This document shows positions 52,638 through 62,430 of a stretch of 64,000 nt of DNA, piece after piece. The stretch spans positions 124,001 through 188,000 of the forward strand of contig NZ_JBNGOS010000007.1 in NCBI RefSeq assembly GCF_050589685.1. Reading direction: 5' to 3'. Position numbers and translations under genes: made by a program. Numbering within the stretch: position 1 is the first letter of the stretch; each line of letters opens with the position of its first letter. This DNA is from Saccharicrinis sp050589685. Lineage in GTDB: Bacteria; Bacteroidota; Bacteroidia; Bacteroidales; Marinilabiliaceae. The notes under the pieces are model-generated. The model made no database searches, was not told the origin of the DNA, and worked only from the letters and a program-made list of their open reading frames with translations.

Positions 52638-54886
52638 TATAGTTTAATTTTTTCTCCAGGTTTTATACTGGCGTTATGTATTTCAACTGTCTGAATTCCG
52701 CAGTTGGTTATCTCAAGTTTTTCATTTTTAACATCCAGCCACAAATCAGTCTTTGAATTTATAATTACTTTTTTTCCATTTATAACAATTTCCGATACAC
52801 CCATAAACAGGTAATCATTATCATGATAAATAATTTGCCGGGCATCCGTTTTAATATTTTCCGGGCAATTTTCTGCAGAAACAAGTCTCCAATTGTTGGC
52901 TTTAAAATTTTCGTAATCGTCCACCATCAGGCGTTCTTCGAAACCTTTAAAAGGGAACAGCAATGTCGTCCACGAACTTTCATCCTGAAAAACTTTTCCG
53001 AAAACTGTTCTGCCCTTTCCTCGTGTTGAGGTTTTTGAGATTTTTTGAGCAGGACTGCCCAGTTGAATAATTTCAAGTCCCCCACCATTAGGGAAGACCG
53101 ATCGTATATGACGTCCTTCTTTTTCAACATCATAGTGACCTTGCCAAAGCTGTTGGGCAGTATGTTCTGTATTATCTGTTATAAATTTATCGCGGACGAC
53201 CCAGAATCCATCCTTTATAAAAATTACAGAGCGGAAAATTTGTGTGTTTTCGTTTTGATAACCATTGTGTGTGCCTGCAAAGAAATCGAAATGCTTGGAG
53301 GTATGCCAGGCGAGTACTTCAGGTACGGGTAATCCAAGCCACTGGCCGTAACCACTGCCGCCTTTGTTCCCTTTCCATGTACGACCCTGCGGAATAGAAT
53401 CCAGCAAAGGCACGTTCTTCACCCACGAGTTTTTAAATTCGGCCAGGTCACTTAAATAATAGCGAACCTGATAATTTGGCAACACCATATTTCCGTAGGC
53501 GTAAGCCTGAACCCCTAACATGTCGCCATGTTGATGCGATTGTTTTTGGGGAGTAATGCCTGCCGAAATAATCATATATAAATCATCCTCATCCCATCCG
53601 TTTCGCATCACATAGTATCCGGTTTCCGACAAGGCGCATGAGCCTATCATGGGATCTTTTTTCTTAACCGTATTTAATCGCGTAAGCTGTTCCGGTTTTA
53701 AAAACCAATAGTACTCGTATGCCACTTTTGACGATGCAAAATACGCATACTCAGGCTGTCCGAACAGCACTGTACCCAATGCCATTGTATGGTCAATTGT
53801 GTTGAACTCCGCCCAAGGTGAATCCGTATCATCCTGCAGCACGGAAGCTTTCTTATTTGGCAGGGCAATTTTCAGCAATACGTCAAAAAGCCCTTTAATT
53901 CTTGTTTCCCAAATCGGGTTTAATTCAATATTATTCAATAAGGCTAATTGGTAAGGGTAAAAATAATTTTCGATATCATCGATGTGGTAATGAACCGAAC
54001 GCTCAAACTGAAAACCATCGGAGTAAATTTCTTTTTCGAGGTGTTCTTCAAGCCGTTTTAACGCACGTTGTTTCCATAGGTCGGCGCCCTCTATTTCGGG
54101 AAAAAGGAATGCCAGCATAGCCAAAGCGCTCATACCCCGGGTTTGATGGTTTCCCTCGGTGTATTCGGGGCATTGATGATACAATTTTGCAGCCGTATGT
54201 AAAAAGGTACGAATCATCTCTAATTGCTGGTTGGCAGCGTATTCAGCAGAAGGTAATAAAGTTTGATGTACCTGCAACCAATTATATACCCTGTTTCCGG
54301 CACGATACACTTCGTAAACGCCGTTGCCATCTTCAATGGTTTCGAATTGATTGTTGTTGAATGCTTCATTCAATGATTTAGCCTGTTCCGGAATGTAATC
54401 CAAATATTTTTTATTGCCTGTATAATGATATAATAATGCAATGCTTCCGGCTTTGTGTTGCCGGGTAAGATGTCGGTAAGGGTAGGAAGTAACCGTTTCG
54501 CCTTTTAAATTCTCAAAACCTATTTTCCATTGGGTTGAAGCCGGATATAAATCCAAATGTTTTGACGCTTCTTTGCTATGAAATTCTTCGCGGTCCGAAT
54601 ACAACTGATTGTATTCGGCGAAACGGGTTTCAAAATTTTTCCAATCAAAAAAGTAACGTTCCGAAAAGCGTTCTTTAAAATAGTTTGCCAGCTTGTCGAG
54701 GGCTTCTTCTTGTTTTCCGGTTTTGTATTTATCTTGTATTTCTTTTAACTCAGCGCTATAACTAACATCCAATAATTCAATTATTTCCTTATTGGTTGGA
54801 ACATGGTCGTACGGAACCAAGGTACTTTGTGCAACCACGTTGAAAGGAAGAATAAACAAACAGATGTAAATAGCTTTATGAATCAT
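52637..54886 (-). CDS. Heparinase II/III-type polysaccharide lyase
   Basis: A 749-residue secreted protein (signal about 1-19, ending NVVAQ) with an alpha/alpha-toroid N-terminal half and a beta-sandwich C-terminal half. TEGNHQTRGMS (243-253) places Asn246-His247 like the catalytic Asn-His of this fold, SDGFQFERSVHYH (289-301) supplies the tyrosine/histidine loop, and QSHQHGDMLGVQAYAYG the metal-type His/Asp. The sequence is unlike the PL17 next door, so the exact family (PL12-, PL38- or PL39-like) cannot be set by eye. Alginate or a glucuronate-containing polymer is the likely substrate. Confidence 0.8.
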   Translation of the reverse strand: MIHKAIYICLFILPFNVVAQSTLVPYDHVPTNKEIIELLDVSYSAELKEIQDKYKTGKQEEALDKLANYFKERFSERYFFDWKNFETRFAEYNQLYSDREEFHSKEASKHLDLYPASTQWKIGFENLKGETVTSYPYRHLTRQHKAGSIALLYHYTGNKKYLDYIPEQAKSLNEAFNNNQFETIEDGNGVYEVYRAGNRVYNWLQVHQTLLPSAEYAANQQLEMIRTFLHTAAKLYHQCPEYTEGNHQTRGMSALAMLAFLFPEIEGADLWKQRALKRLEEHLEKEIYSDGFQFERSVHYHIDDIENYFYPYQLALLNNIELNPIWETRIKGLFDVLLKIALPNKKASVLQDDTDSPWAEFNTIDHTMALGTVLFGQPEYAYFASSKVAYEYYWFLKPEQLTRLNTVKKKDPMIGSCALSETGYYVMRNGWDEDDLYMIISAGITPQKQSHQHGDMLGVQAYAYGNMVLPNYQVRYYLSDLAEFKNSWVKNVPLLDSIPQGRTWKGNKGGSGYGQWLGLPVPEVLAWHTSKHFDFFAGTHNGYQNENTQIFRSVIFIKDGFWVVRDKFITDNTEHTAQQLWQGHYDVEKEGRHIRSVFPNGGGLEIIQLGSPAQKISKTSTRGKGRTVFGKVFQDESSWTTLLFPFKGFEERLMVDDYENFKANNWRLVSAENCPENIKTDARQIIYHDNDYLFMGVSEIVINGKKVIINSKTDLWLDVKNEKLEITNCGIQTVEIHNASIKPGEKIKL

Positions 54887-54928
54887 TTGTTCTATTTTTT
54901 TATAAGAATAACTTAAGCTTTTGAAGAA

Positions 54929-54950
54929 GGAACAGGATTAATCCTGTTCC
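54929..54950. terminator. Perfect 22-nt palindrome after susD
   Basis: GGAACAGGATT (54929-54939) and AATCCTGTTCC (54940-54950) form an unbroken palindrome 34 bases after the susD stop (minus strand). It may lower transcription into the downstream lyase genes or protect the susCD message 3' end. Confidence 0.7.
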
Positions 54951-54983
54951 CTTATAAATAAAAGCTAACAACCTTATTAACTA

Positions 54984-56336
54984 TTAATAACCGTCATTTT
55001 GAGTGATTACACCATCGGTTGCAAGAATTTCCGAGACAGGAACAGGAAATAAATAATATTTATTATCAAATGATACTCCCATTTCAGATTGCGCAGTACC
55101 TGTTCTCACCAAATCAAACCATCTCTGACCTTCAAAGGCCAACTCCAGTCTTCTTTCGTCAGCAATAGCCTGCCTAACCAAAGCCTGCGTATTAAGAACC
55201 GTATGATCCAAAACAGTTAATCCAGCTCTGGTTCGTATAGGATCCAATAGATCAAGTGCGGCCTCTCTGGCTGCCTCACTATCCGTATTTTCATTCAACG
55301 CCTCAGCATATAACAGAATAACATCCGCTAATCTTAGTTCAATCCAGTCGTGTTCTGCACCTAAACCACCTTCTTTAGGAAATTTCACAGCCGTTTTTCC
55401 TTCAGGGTGAAGGGTTACCGCTCTTCTTAGATCTCCCCCAACAAGTGTATCATTAGCAACAGCATCAAAAGCGGCCACTAAGTCCGGATCTACAGGATAA
55501 TCAGCTTTTGGATCATCTCCAACATACCAATTCCAAAAACGGGAAGCAAAAGCATATTCATCTTTGATAGAACTTGATATCTGGGTTGAAAAAATAATTT
55601 CAGAATTCTCCACCTCATTTGCCGCACCAAAAATCTCATCAAAGTTCTCTTTTAAACTAATCCCAGCAGCATCAGCTCCGTTTATAACAGCAGCTAACTC
55701 CGTTGCAGCACTGCTGAAGTTGCCCATTTGCATGTACACTTTACCCAGCATTCCCTGAGCTGCGTATTTAGACGCTCTACCATCTTCTATTTCTGCATCC
55801 AAAGCCGCAATTGCATCAGTTAAATCAGGAATGATAACGTCATTATAAACATCAGCAGCTGGCTGTCGTACTAAAATAGACTTATCTGTCAGGCTTGGTT
55901 CGGAAGACAGATTTACAGTGACATCTCCAAAAACTTTTACCAATTTAAAGTATGACAAACCCCGTAAAAATTTAGCTTCACCTACCTCAGTAGCATCCGA
56001 TGAATTTTCAATTACGCTATTTGCAGTTAATATTGACTTGTATAAAGCGGTGTAGTAAGGGCCGAAGAATTGATCTTCCATAGCCGTTAAACCATTATCG
56101 TATTCATCAAATTCAGTGTACGGAGCTTCGTCCATTAGTGCATTGTCAGACCTGAATTCACTCATCACTGCTATTGGTGTTGTAGTACCTAGCTGATAGT
56201 AATATGCTGCATTCAAAACCCCCTCAAATTCTGTCAAAGCATCTGAACTGGCGATATTAGGTGGGTATTGATCCAAATCTTCACATGCTGTTGTGATCAA
56301 TAACAATGTGACCAAGAATATATATATAGTTTTCAT
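54984..56336 (-). CDS. SusD/RagB-family glycan-binding lipoprotein
   Basis: A 450-residue surface lipoprotein (lipobox LITTAC, Cys18, then EDLDQYPP). The family pattern is visible: N-terminal SusD-like part, helical TPR repeats such as AKFLRGLSYFKLVKVFGDV (RAxxYxxLVxxYGxV motif) and a C-terminal YLFPVPVSEILATDGVITQND (xxPIPxxEIxxNPxLxQNPGY motif). It caps the TonB-dependent barrel encoded ten bases upstream. Alginate oligomers are the expected ligand from the lyases around it. Confidence 0.95.
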   Translation of the reverse strand: MKTIYIFLVTLLLITTACEDLDQYPPNIASSDALTEFEGVLNAAYYYQLGTTTPIAVMSEFRSDNALMDEAPYTEFDEYDNGLTAMEDQFFGPYYTALYKSILTANSVIENSSDATEVGEAKFLRGLSYFKLVKVFGDVTVNLSSEPSLTDKSILVRQPAADVYNDVIIPDLTDAIAALDAEIEDGRASKYAAQGMLGKVYMQMGNFSSAATELAAVINGADAAGISLKENFDEIFGAANEVENSEIIFSTQISSSIKDEYAFASRFWNWYVGDDPKADYPVDPDLVAAFDAVANDTLVGGDLRRAVTLHPEGKTAVKFPKEGGLGAEHDWIELRLADVILLYAEALNENTDSEAAREAALDLLDPIRTRAGLTVLDHTVLNTQALVRQAIADERRLELAFEGQRWFDLVRTGTAQSEMGVSFDNKYYLFPVPVSEILATDGVITQNDGY

Positions 56337-56346
56337 CTTTTTTTAT

Positions 56347-59300
56347 TTAAAAATTAACATTTAAACCAAAGGTAAAAGTTCTAACGATTGGACTTGCTCC
56401 TACTTGCGCACCATACGTAGTTGGCCCTAAATAATCACTACCCGAAGTTTTTACACCCTCCGGATTATATGAGGTGTAATTATCTGCCATTAAATACAAT
56501 AAGTTAGATGCGGTACCATATACTCTAACAGAACTTAAGCCTACTTTATTCACCAATTCTTTTTTAAGCGTATAACCAATGGTCAGGTTTCTCAACGCTA
56601 CGTAAGAGGCATCTTGTATCATAGCGTCTGTTTGATATCTGTTCGCGATATAATGCTCTCCATTATGATCGGCAATACCATCGTTATTGGCATCAAAACT
56701 ATCCAATAATCTTCCACCCCATTGCGATTCATAGTAAAGCGGGTCGATATTGTAAACTTTTGCTCCGTGAGATCCCTGGAATTGGAACGACATGTCAAAA
56801 TCTTTATAGCTCAAGTTATGCGTCATTCCCCAGTAGAAATCCGGTGTATTTGATCCTAATTTCACCAAATCACCACCATCCTCAACGCTTCTCGTATTAT
56901 CAATTACACCATCTCCATTTTGATCTACTACATAAGATTCTCCGGTCGCATTGTTAGGATGTCTCGTCCCATCTTCTAAATAGAGCATTTCAACATCTCC
57001 AATGGTTTCCAATCCCCACATTTCACCAATCTCACCACCTACATAGTTTCTAAACACCGGCCCCCTGCCACTTTGGCCGTAAATTGCCTGAGGTAATTCA
57101 TTCAGACCACCCAGATCCTTAATTTCTGTATTAACCGTAGAAAAGTTAGCATTAAAACTCCAGGCAAAGTCTTCTTCACTCATTAGCCTTGCATTTAGTT
57201 CAATCTCCACTCCAGAACTTCTCACATCACCGGAATTAAGTACTATGGAAGTAGTACCCAACACTTCTGAAACACTTTGATTAATTAAGATGTCTTCAAT
57301 ATCAGACGTATAGTAATCCACACCTAATGTAAAACGTTGACCTAAAACACCTAAACTAATACCATAGTTGGTCTCAGTATTAGATTGCCAAGTTAAATAA
57401 GGGTTTGCCACATTAGCCGGAATTAGATATCCGGTCCCGTACACTGTTGCTGTAGGCTCCAAAAGGCTCAACGCATCATAAGACCCTAAAAAAGATGTGG
57501 TTCCCAAAGAACCGGTACTAAACCTTAGTTTTAATTGGCTCAACACGTCACTATCCTGTAAAAAAGATTCTCTATGTAAATTCCATCCTAAAGAAAGTGC
57601 CGGGAATGTTTCGTATCTTTGGTTAGCGCCGAAACGAGAATCACCGTCTCTTCTTACCGATGCAGATACCAAAAAACGATTGTCATACGCATAGTTGATT
57701 CTTCCAAAAACACTCTCTCTTACTTGTTTCTCGTCCCTTTCGGTTACAATAATATCCTCAGGATCGAACAGGTTATAATTTAGAATATCGCTATCTGGCA
57801 CGTTATTACCTTCTAAAGCGGTACCTCTGAAAGTGGTATTTTGAAATTCAAGTCCAGCTACCGCAGATATATCATGCTTACCAAACACTTTTGCATAACT
57901 TAAAGTAGTTACACTCAGTACTGATGCTACTTTTAAATCGGTTTGATCCATTGAAGTTTGAGAAGTCCGTGCCCTGGAATCAAAACCCAGTAATTGATGT
58001 GTATACTCTTGGGTATCTCTAAGATCCCCTCCTATAACGGTTTTTAAATCCAGCCCATCTAGAATGTTGTATTGTAAATAAGAACTAACGTTCGCGAAAA
58101 ACGTTTTTTCATAATCCTTCGAGTTATCCAGCTTTGCCGCAGGACCTGCATCACCTGAGCCTCCAATACCGTTATTTGCCCTTCCGTAATGCCAGTCTTG
58201 CGCTGCCATACCAGGCTCTAAATCATAAATGCTGCTTGCTTCATACGTCGAACCTCTGTAACCATTGTCAAATGGATCTAATCCCAAAGCCTGAGCCTTG
58301 TCATTCAATGCTTGAACAAACGCAATAGACTCCTCAGTATGGTAAATAGGATGAACGCCATACGCTCTTAGAAGATCTCTCATGTCAACAGCTAAGATAT
58401 CTCTATCGGATACAAATCCATTGAAACTTACACCTGTTTTGAACTTATCTCCCAATTTAGCATCAACATTCAAACGTGCGTTTATTCTTTCATAACCTTG
58501 CGTGATTACAACACCCTCAGCATTTTGATATCCAACGGAAGCAAAGTAGTTTACATCGTCAGTACCGCCACTCATGCTGAAGTCATGACTCATTGTACTA
58601 CCATTTTGAAAAAGCCAGTCTTCCGGACTTATAGCACCAGGTGAATCCTCATAAGCACTTAACCTATACTCCACAAAAGCAGGGTCAACCTGGGAAAGGT
58701 CCCACTTACCGTCGGCAATCTCACTCCTTGCATGCGCAGCCCATTCCGGTCCTGACATAAGTATATTGTCACGGTACTTACTCGACGTGCTCACATAAGC
58801 ATTGTAGCTAAAGCTTGCTTTCCCTGACTTTCCTTTTTTAGTTGTAATTAAAATAACACCATTTGCTCCCCTGGATCCATAAATAGCAGCTGAAGCGGCA
58901 TCTTTTAAAATCTCCATACTTTCAATATCGTTTGGATTAACAGTTGCTAAATTTCCTGATATCGGAAAACCATCCACAACAATTAGCGGATTTGAGTCAC
59001 CTGAAATAGATGAGGCCCCTCTAATCTGTATCTTTGGATCGGCACCAGGTGACCCGTCTTGAGATTGAACCATAACACCAGATAGCTTACCTACTAATGC
59101 ATCATCTACACGAGTAACCGGAATAGCTGCAATATCTGCGCCTCCTATCTTTGCAATAGAACCAGTAGAATGTGACTTTTTTATGACTCCATAGCCAACT
59201 ATCACTACCTCTTCCAGGTCGGCTGCATCAACTTCAAGTACCACATTGATCTCTGTTTGATCCCCTACTGCAATTTCCTGTGGGGTATATCCGATAAAAG

Positions 59301-59517
59301 AGAATATAATCGTGGGATTTTCGCCTTGCGTATTTAAAGAGTAGTTACCGTCAAGATTGGTAATGGTTCCGTTTGTAGTTCCTTTTTCGACTACGTTAAC
59401 ACCTATAAGAGGTGATCCGTCGCCAGCATCTGTCACCGTACCTGTAATTGTTTGAGCAATTACCTGGGTGAACAAACCTGTACATAATAACAATGTAAAT
59501 AGAATTTTTCGCTTCAT
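56347..59517 (-). CDS. SusC/RagA-family TonB-dependent outer-membrane transporter
   Basis: A 1056-residue barrel: signal (1-21), a carboxypeptidase-D regulatory-like domain (QTITGTVTDAGDGSPLIGVNV to SLNTQG, about 22-80), a plug domain with the SusC signature (VVIVGYGVIKKSHSTGSI; later IYGSRGANGVILITTKKGK) and a 22-strand barrel ending RTFTFGLNVNF. It imports oligosaccharides into the periplasm with TonB energy. No extracytoplasmic sigma/anti-sigma extension is present. The SusD partner follows by ten bases; a GntR regulator lies upstream. Confidence 0.96.
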   Translation of the reverse strand: MKRKILFTLLLCTGLFTQVIAQTITGTVTDAGDGSPLIGVNVVEKGTTNGTITNLDGNYSLNTQGENPTIIFSFIGYTPQEIAVGDQTEINVVLEVDAADLEEVVIVGYGVIKKSHSTGSIAKIGGADIAAIPVTRVDDALVGKLSGVMVQSQDGSPGADPKIQIRGASSISGDSNPLIVVDGFPISGNLATVNPNDIESMEILKDAASAAIYGSRGANGVILITTKKGKSGKASFSYNAYVSTSSKYRDNILMSGPEWAAHARSEIADGKWDLSQVDPAFVEYRLSAYEDSPGAISPEDWLFQNGSTMSHDFSMSGGTDDVNYFASVGYQNAEGVVITQGYERINARLNVDAKLGDKFKTGVSFNGFVSDRDILAVDMRDLLRAYGVHPIYHTEESIAFVQALNDKAQALGLDPFDNGYRGSTYEASSIYDLEPGMAAQDWHYGRANNGIGGSGDAGPAAKLDNSKDYEKTFFANVSSYLQYNILDGLDLKTVIGGDLRDTQEYTHQLLGFDSRARTSQTSMDQTDLKVASVLSVTTLSYAKVFGKHDISAVAGLEFQNTTFRGTALEGNNVPDSDILNYNLFDPEDIIVTERDEKQVRESVFGRINYAYDNRFLVSASVRRDGDSRFGANQRYETFPALSLGWNLHRESFLQDSDVLSQLKLRFSTGSLGTTSFLGSYDALSLLEPTATVYGTGYLIPANVANPYLTWQSNTETNYGISLGVLGQRFTLGVDYYTSDIEDILINQSVSEVLGTTSIVLNSGDVRSSGVEIELNARLMSEEDFAWSFNANFSTVNTEIKDLGGLNELPQAIYGQSGRGPVFRNYVGGEIGEMWGLETIGDVEMLYLEDGTRHPNNATGESYVVDQNGDGVIDNTRSVEDGGDLVKLGSNTPDFYWGMTHNLSYKDFDMSFQFQGSHGAKVYNIDPLYYESQWGGRLLDSFDANNDGIADHNGEHYIANRYQTDAMIQDASYVALRNLTIGYTLKKELVNKVGLSSVRVYGTASNLLYLMADNYTSYNPEGVKTSGSDYLGPTTYGAQVGASPIVRTFTFGLNVNF

Positions 59518-59722
59518 TTCATTAGAATTAAAACAATTAGATTTTAAATTTAGCTTTGTAATAACAATACGCGCCCTAACACAACCTCATATATTGTCCA
59601 GATGAATGAGTACGTCTATTGATTTTAAGGGATTTGCATTGAACAGTTCATCATAATGTGCATTGCCGCACTATTTTTCCACTTATCCAGAATCGACTTT
59701 CATAATATTTATAGAATTGAAA

Positions 59723-60448
59723 TTATAATTTGTTTTTACTAAACTCCACTACATCCTGCAGGTGATCCATCAAGTGATTTTCGGCTTTTTCTCCGTCGCC
59801 GTCAATAATCGCTTGCAAAATATCCTCATGTTCCTTGATACGTTTCAATTTACGTTCATCGTCACAAACTTTTTCGGTAATATAGATTCTCATGATATCC
59901 GGAAGAATAATCAACAACATGGTTTTAATGACCGAATTATGACAGGCTTCCGCAATACGCAGATGAAATATAAAATCTTCATTTTCTGCAGGCAAGTCCT
60001 TTTTAGCGCGGGAATTATAGTTTTCTAAAGCTTTTTGAATGGCAGCTATATCTTCGTCCGTTCTTCGAACTGCAGCATGTTGCACAGAAAATTTTTCCAT
60101 CATTACCCGGGTTTCTACCAAAGAATAGAAATCAGGCTTCTCAATTTTCATAATATTGGAAAGCAATCCTTCCATGGCTGTTATATCTACTCCGTTAACC
60201 ACAACTCCGCTTTGTGGTAGCGTATTAAGAATGCCCACAAACTCCAATTTTTTTATGGCATCGCGGATATAAGTCCTGCCAACACCTAACTTTTCCGACA
60301 ACTTACGTTCCGAAGGCAATTTATCCCCTGGCTTAAGGTATCCTGATATAATCAGTTCTCTTATTTGTCTGATTATCTTGTCAACCGGCGTTTCAACTTC
60401 AATTGTTTTAAAGCTATCCAATAATTCCATCATCTTCATTTTTACCAT
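59723..60448 (-). CDS. GntR-family (FadR subgroup) regulator
   Basis: A 241-residue repressor: winged HTH (PVDKIIRQIRELIISGYLKPGDKLPSERKLSEKLGVGRTYIRDAIKKLEFVG, about 19-70) and an all-helical FCD ligand domain whose His and Asp residues bind a metal-bound carboxylate (YSLVETRVMME, FIFHLRIAEACHNS). Such proteins sense uronates or their keto-deoxy products in many alginate and pectin loci. It lies between the two SusCD-type units. Three TTGGTnGACCAA-like palindromes in its upstream spacer fit autoregulation and are FadR-type. Confidence 0.9.
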   Translation of the reverse strand: MVKMKMMELLDSFKTIEVETPVDKIIRQIRELIISGYLKPGDKLPSERKLSEKLGVGRTYIRDAIKKLEFVGILNTLPQSGVVVNGVDITAMEGLLSNIMKIEKPDFYSLVETRVMMEKFSVQHAAVRRTDEDIAAIQKALENYNSRAKKDLPAENEDFIFHLRIAEACHNSVIKTMLLIILPDIMRIYITEKVCDDERKLKRIKEHEDILQAIIDGDGEKAENHLMDHLQDVVEFSKNKL

Positions 60449-60461
60449 CTTTACAGCAACA

Positions 60462-60469
60462 GGTTGACC
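60462..60469. promoter_or_regulatory. GntR half-quality operator (GGTTGACC)
   Basis: GGTTGACC, within CAGGTTGACCGAT, lies 13 bases before the gntR start. It shares the GGTnGACC core with the two better sites upstream and would block the start region of the gene. Confidence 0.4.
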
Positions 60470-60621
60470 GATACACCTTAATAACCAACGCTTCTGCGAT
60501 CAGCTTCCTAAAATAGAATCGAAACATTATCAGTGCCAAAACTGGTTTCATATCAAATAATTCATTTAAATCCTGATGCACACTAACTTTTTTTAAAAAA
60601 TAATTATTGTCACACCATCAA

Positions 60622-60633
60622 TTGGTTGACCAA
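60622..60633. promoter_or_regulatory. GntR operator (TTGGTTGACCAA)
   Basis: TTGGTTGACCAA is palindromic at all but the central pair and is flanked by A and T (60621-60634). It closely matches the site at 60792. Both are of the (T)TGGTnnACCA(A) kind used by FadR-subgroup GntR proteins. Confidence 0.6.
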
Positions 60634-60791
60634 TTTACGAACTATTTTATAATTAACAAATTTTAAGAACACTTTTTTTTATAAAAAAAACATTTGAAAC
60701 ATCGAAATATTTAATCTATACTCATATATGTTAATCTTTTAACTCATATCCAACCCATCTTTAAAAAAGATAATTTGATCAAAAATGATAT

Positions 60792-60803
60792 TTGGTCGAC
60801 CAA
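60792..60803. promoter_or_regulatory. GntR operator (TTGGTCGACCAA)
   Basis: A perfect 12-bp palindrome, 170 bases from the site at 60622 and 25 bases before the hairpin at 60828. It lies in the 518-base gap 60449-60966 that otherwise contains no gene. Confidence 0.65.
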
Positions 60804-60827
60804 TTATATTAATTTTTGTAAACAAAA

Positions 60828-60899
60828 AATGCCGATAGAAAATTAAACTGAGTCTTTGGCTCGCTAGTCTCCAAACTCTCTTTAATTTTTATCGGCATT
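60828..60899. terminator. Long hairpin after the surface-lipoprotein gene
   Basis: AATGCCGATA (60828-60837) pairs with TATCGGCATT (60890-60899), and AAAATTAAA (60839-60847) with TTTAATTTT (60881-60889), leaving one bulged G: 19 pairs around a 33-base loop that itself can fold (GAG...TTGG with CCAA...CTC). It stands 67 bases after the stop of the 60967 gene (minus strand). Confidence 0.65.
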
Positions 60900-60966
60900 A
60901 TAGTATTTGCAGGAAGGAAACGATCCTTCCTGTTTTAATACGGTCCTATTAAATTAATCCCTGCTA

Positions 60967-62412
60967 TTATTTTTGGAAGTAGTAATTAAACTTGAAATAC
61001 GAACCATCTCCGCTGGCCTGTCCAATATTCTCTGGAACATCAGCAACTGCTTCAATAATTTCAATAAAGCCATACTTCTCCACATCATTCCATGTTTGTT
61101 TAAACACAATTACATCTCCAGCTCCAAATTTGTCTTCATTTCCGGTACCGGTTGTGTAAATTTTAAGGTCACTCGAACTGGCACCAAAGTTGGCCACCAC
61201 ATCCGAATCAATATTGTTTAGTGTTTTATCCTTTACAGCATCAATGTACATTTTATGATCTGCATTACTTGGATCCAGCACTCCCATTTTAGATACTTTC
61301 ACGCAGTTTTCTGTAGGCAGATTTACACCATCACATTTATAATTCTTAATTACACTGCCGGCATTTCCTGCTTGTCTTAACTGGATATAACCACTTTTAG
61401 AAGCATAGGCCAGTAAAGAAATATTTGGCTGTAACACAGTAAGCCAATCAGCACAAGCATCATACACCAATCCAGTATTAAAATCAAGGAAATACTCTCC
61501 TTCAGCCCCTCTCGGTTTTAGGGTAATATTTGCATAATAGTCTACTGTAGGCACAATTACCTCAAAACTTTCGTGAAGAGTGACAACTTGCGTACCACCA
61601 AAATAGCTTGCCTTAACTGTTACACCGCTGGCAGTAACAGCAAATTGATCTTCAGTCAGTGTAACCACAAGCTTTTCTCCTGTTTTACTGACAATTGAAG
61701 CCGACTCGTTGTTAAACAATATTTCATCGATCAAGGTGAGATTCTCACCTTCAAATACGATTTCGGTACCCGTTACACCCTGATCCGGAATGACAGTAAA
61801 CTCAGGGAATATTCTGAATAATGTAATCTTCCCTGTGGACTGCGTTTGCTTAATCACGCCATCATCATTATACGAAAGGAGTACATTTGCAGGCTCTTCA
61901 TCCTCTTCGAAGAAAGGTACTTCCACCAAAAAAAACGCATCATTGGCTTCCACAACATTGGCTTTTGATGTACCAAAATAAACACCATAAACAACATCCA
62001 GGTTAGTTCCTTCAATTTTCATTATACCATTTGGAAGCATCTGAGTGTCTTCAAAATCAGTAATAGCAGGCACAGGGTGAATAACGGTGAATTGGTCCGT
62101 CGACACCATTGTACCCACATTATTTTTAACTGTAATATTGCCGGAAACAGAACCTTTATCAAGTTTTGCTACCAACTCATTATTACTAACGCGATACTTA
62201 ATCGTCGTCAGACTATCTCCGAAATAAACCGCAGTAACCTCTCCTAAATAGTCTCCTTTTATGGTAATCTCATCCTTATAACTACCTGTCGTTGGTTCAA
62301 AACTTTCCACTACAGGCGCATTTTCTTCTACTGTATTATATACTAACTCCTCATTACATCCATAATTAAATGTAATCATTAGCATCAATATCATTATACT
62401 AACATTTTTCAT
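60967..62412 (-). CDS. IPT/TIG-domain surface glycan-binding lipoprotein (SusE/F position)
   Basis: A 481-residue lipoprotein (lipobox NYGC, Cys19). Three IPT/TIG immunoglobulin-like modules follow: about 34-112 (VVESFEPTTGSYKDEITIKGDYL), 118-200 (ITDFEDTQMLPNGIMKIEGTNL) and 206-290 (FTVIPDQGVTGTEIVFEGENL). The C-terminal 190 residues are beta-rich with four cysteines and should be the ligand-binding part; no named family comes to mind. It starts 18 bases after susD (62431) and fills the surface glycan-binding role of that unit. Uronate polymer binding is inference. Confidence 0.82.
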   Translation of the reverse strand: MKNVSIMILMLMITFNYGCNEELVYNTVEENAPVVESFEPTTGSYKDEITIKGDYLGEVTAVYFGDSLTTIKYRVSNNELVAKLDKGSVSGNITVKNNVGTMVSTDQFTVIHPVPAITDFEDTQMLPNGIMKIEGTNLDVVYGVYFGTSKANVVEANDAFFLVEVPFFEEDEEPANVLLSYNDDGVIKQTQSTGKITLFRIFPEFTVIPDQGVTGTEIVFEGENLTLIDEILFNNESASIVSKTGEKLVVTLTEDQFAVTASGVTVKASYFGGTQVVTLHESFEVIVPTVDYYANITLKPRGAEGEYFLDFNTGLVYDACADWLTVLQPNISLLAYASKSGYIQLRQAGNAGSVIKNYKCDGVNLPTENCVKVSKMGVLDPSNADHKMYIDAVKDKTLNNIDSDVVANFGASSSDLKIYTTGTGNEDKFGAGDVIVFKQTWNDVEKYGFIEIIEAVADVPENIGQASGDGSYFKFNYYFQK

Positions 62413-62430
62413 TTTACTAATTTTTACTAA

